Assembly (NCBI GenBank): GCA_910576815.1
Contig: CAJTKA010000023.1
Location: 1-55,988, forward strand
From: an uncultured Lachnospiraceae bacterium
GTDB taxonomy: Bacteria; Bacillota; Clostridia; Lachnospirales; Lachnospiraceae
Length of the DNA stretch: 55,988 nt
Reading direction: 5' to 3'
Below are positions 54,877-55,988 of this stretch, piece after piece; positions within the stretch are counted from its first letter, which is position 1, and each line of letters starts with the position of its first letter. The notes under the pieces are model-generated. The model was not told the origin of the DNA, ran no database searches, and saw only the letters and a list, made by a program, of their open reading frames with translations. Both the position numbers and the translations under genes were made by a program.

Positions 54877-55988
54877 TTGCTCAGTAAAACAATATCAGGG
54901 GCCGTTTACGGTGTCTGCAGCCATCTGATCGAGGTGGAGGCGGATGTTTCCTGGGGGCTGCCCTGCTTTCAAATCGTGGGCCTGCCGGGAAGCGAGGTGC
55001 GGGAGGCCAGAGAGCGGGTGAAGGTGGCGTTAAAAAATGTGGGCATCAAACTGCCGCCAGTGTGCATCAATATCAATCTCTCCCCGGCTGACCTGCCCAA
55101 AAACGGTACCATGTTCGATTTGCCCGTAGCGGTGGGCATCATGATCGCGCTGGGGGAACTTTCTCAGGAGGCAGTGCAGGATACGCTGCTGTTGGGAGAA
55201 CTGGGGCTTTCAGGGGAATTGAAGCCGGTAAAGGGCGTGCTTCCCATCGTGCGGGAGGCGGCAAAGCGGGGGATCAAGCGCTGCCTTCTGCCGGAAAAGA
55301 ACGCCTGGGAGGGAGCGCTGATCAGGGAGATGGAGAGCGTCGGTATGAACGATGTGAAGGAAGCCGTGGACTTTCTTGCGGGAAAGATCGAGAAAGCGGG
55401 CGTCGGACGCGAAGGCGAAGACAGACTGGCGCGAATGCTCTCGGGGGAGGCGGAGGCAGGGCAGCCGGACTTTGCCGACATCAACGGACAGCAGGGTCTG
55501 AAACGGGCGGCGGAGGTCGCGGCAGCAGGCTTTCACAATCTGCTCATCATCGGTGCACCCGGTTCCGGGAAGACCATGCTTGCCAGGCGGATCCCGTCGA
55601 TCCTGCCTCCGCTGTCTTTGGAAGAAGGACTGGAAGTCTCCGCCATCTACAGCATCTCCGGTATGCTGCAGTCGGCCGATTCCCTGAAAATGACGAGACC
55701 CTTCTTAAATCCCCATCACACGATCACGGGCAGGGCGCTTGCGGGCGGCGGGCGGATCCCGTCACCGGGGGTCATCAGTCTGGCGCACAGGGGAGTGCTT
55801 TTTCTGGACGAGCTGCCGGAATTTAAGCGCGAGACATTGGATATCTTACGGCAGCCGCTCGAAGATAAGCAGGTGCAGATCGCCAGAAGCAGCGGTTCCT
55901 ATGTCTATCCGGCGGATTTTATGCTGGTGGGTGCGATGAATCCCTGCCCCTGCGGCTTTTATCCCGACAGAAAAAGGTGTCGCTGTAC
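54877..55988 (+). CDS. comM: ComM/YifB family Mg-chelatase-like AAA+ ATPase (3' end outside window)
   Basis: The open frame runs past the window end; 370 residues are visible of about 510. TTG 54877 is 8 bases after GGAGG (54864-54868); ATG 54871 is in frame but too near. N-terminal LonC-like fold: SWGLPCFQIVGLPGSEVREA, NLSPADLPKNGTMFDLPVAV, LLLGELGLSGELKPVKGV. AAA+ part: ADINGQQGLKRAAEVAAAGF, Walker A GAPGSGKT, Walker B GVLFLDELPEF, then GAMNPCPCGFYPD with the zinc cysteines. In naturally transformable bacteria ComM is a helicase driving branch migration during integration of taken-up DNA. Its presence beside a T4P locus with pilT suggests a DNA-uptake link. Confidence 0.93.
   Translation, partial: MLSKTISGAVYGVCSHLIEVEADVSWGLPCFQIVGLPGSEVREARERVKVALKNVGIKLPPVCININLSPADLPKNGTMFDLPVAVGIMIALGELSQEAVQDTLLLGELGLSGELKPVKGVLPIVREAAKRGIKRCLLPEKNAWEGALIREMESVGMNDVKEAVDFLAGKIEKAGVGREGEDRLARMLSGEAEAGQPDFADINGQQGLKRAAEVAAAGFHNLLIIGAPGSGKTMLARRIPSILPPLSLEEGLEVSAIYSISGMLQSADSLKMTRPFLNPHHTITGRALAGGGRIPSPGVISLAHRGVLFLDELPEFKRETLDILRQPLEDKQVQIARSSGSYVYPADFMLVGAMNPCPCGFYPDRKRCRC

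Overview
The window looks like the chromosome of a spore-forming, Gram-positive member of the Clostridia, most probably a Lachnospiraceae. Evidence: sporulation genes (gpr, spoIIP, sigK); the rpsT (divergent) / gpr / spoIIP / lepA / hemW gene order, which Bacillus and Clostridia share; AGGAGG-type ribosome binding sites with GTG and TTG starts; and a Gram-positive type IV pilus (T4P) locus with a fused PilM-PilN. No rRNA, CRISPR array or complete insertion sequence was seen.

Layout. (1) 1-2966: right end of a decayed prophage (minor head protein, two small proteins, a scaffold gene fused in frame to a tail-fibre C-terminus, and a lysozyme lacking its catalytic N-terminus). It ends inside an SsuA/NMT1-type lipoprotein gene on the minus strand, which is therefore cut off. 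(2) 3683-18338: ordinary chromosome: tRNA-Gly(CCC), DMT permease, chemotaxis receptor, SPFH/zinc-ribbon protein, PcrA helicase, small acidic membrane protein, rRNA m5U methyltransferase, GPH-type symporter, alpha/beta hydrolase, degenerate GGDEF protein, a PurF-like protein without the catalytic cysteine, and a zinc-ribbon + TPM pair. (3) 18421-25131: rpsT, gpr, spoIIP, lepA, hemW, sigK. (4) 25218-53669: T4P locus: HD-domain protein, pilT, pilB, an inserted cassette (Rpn-like nuclease and two polytopic GT-C-like membrane proteins), pilC, a DUF5674 pair, major pilin, pilD, pilMN, pilO, four further (minor) pilin-like genes, two of them very large, and a 1816-residue DUF5057-like protein with a proline-rich stalk. 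(5) 53670-55988: two copies of a promoter plus near-identical leader, one before a GNAT-like gene and a 60-residue partner, the other before comM (cut by the window end).

How the genes fit together. PilB/PilT power pilus extension and retraction, PilC is the platform, PilMN-PilO the inner alignment complex, PilD processes the prepilins, and the large minor pilins plus the DUF5057 protein probably form a tip or surface adhesin. PilB starts with two MshEN-like motifs (the c-di-GMP-binding fold), an HD-GYP-like protein is the first gene of the locus, and a GGDEF-like protein with a broken active site lies about 10 kb upstream; this suggests control of pili by cyclic di-GMP, an inference.

The least explained sequence elements are: the duplicated leader at 53776/54706, which can form an H-type pseudoknot; a family of twin-hairpin elements (10329, 25130, 27478, perhaps 9828), the 27478 copy flanked by a 13-bp repeat that duplicates the pilB ribosome binding site; a G10 tract between the major pilin and pilD; and a 13-16 bp YVNQ-encoding repeat scattered through hemW.
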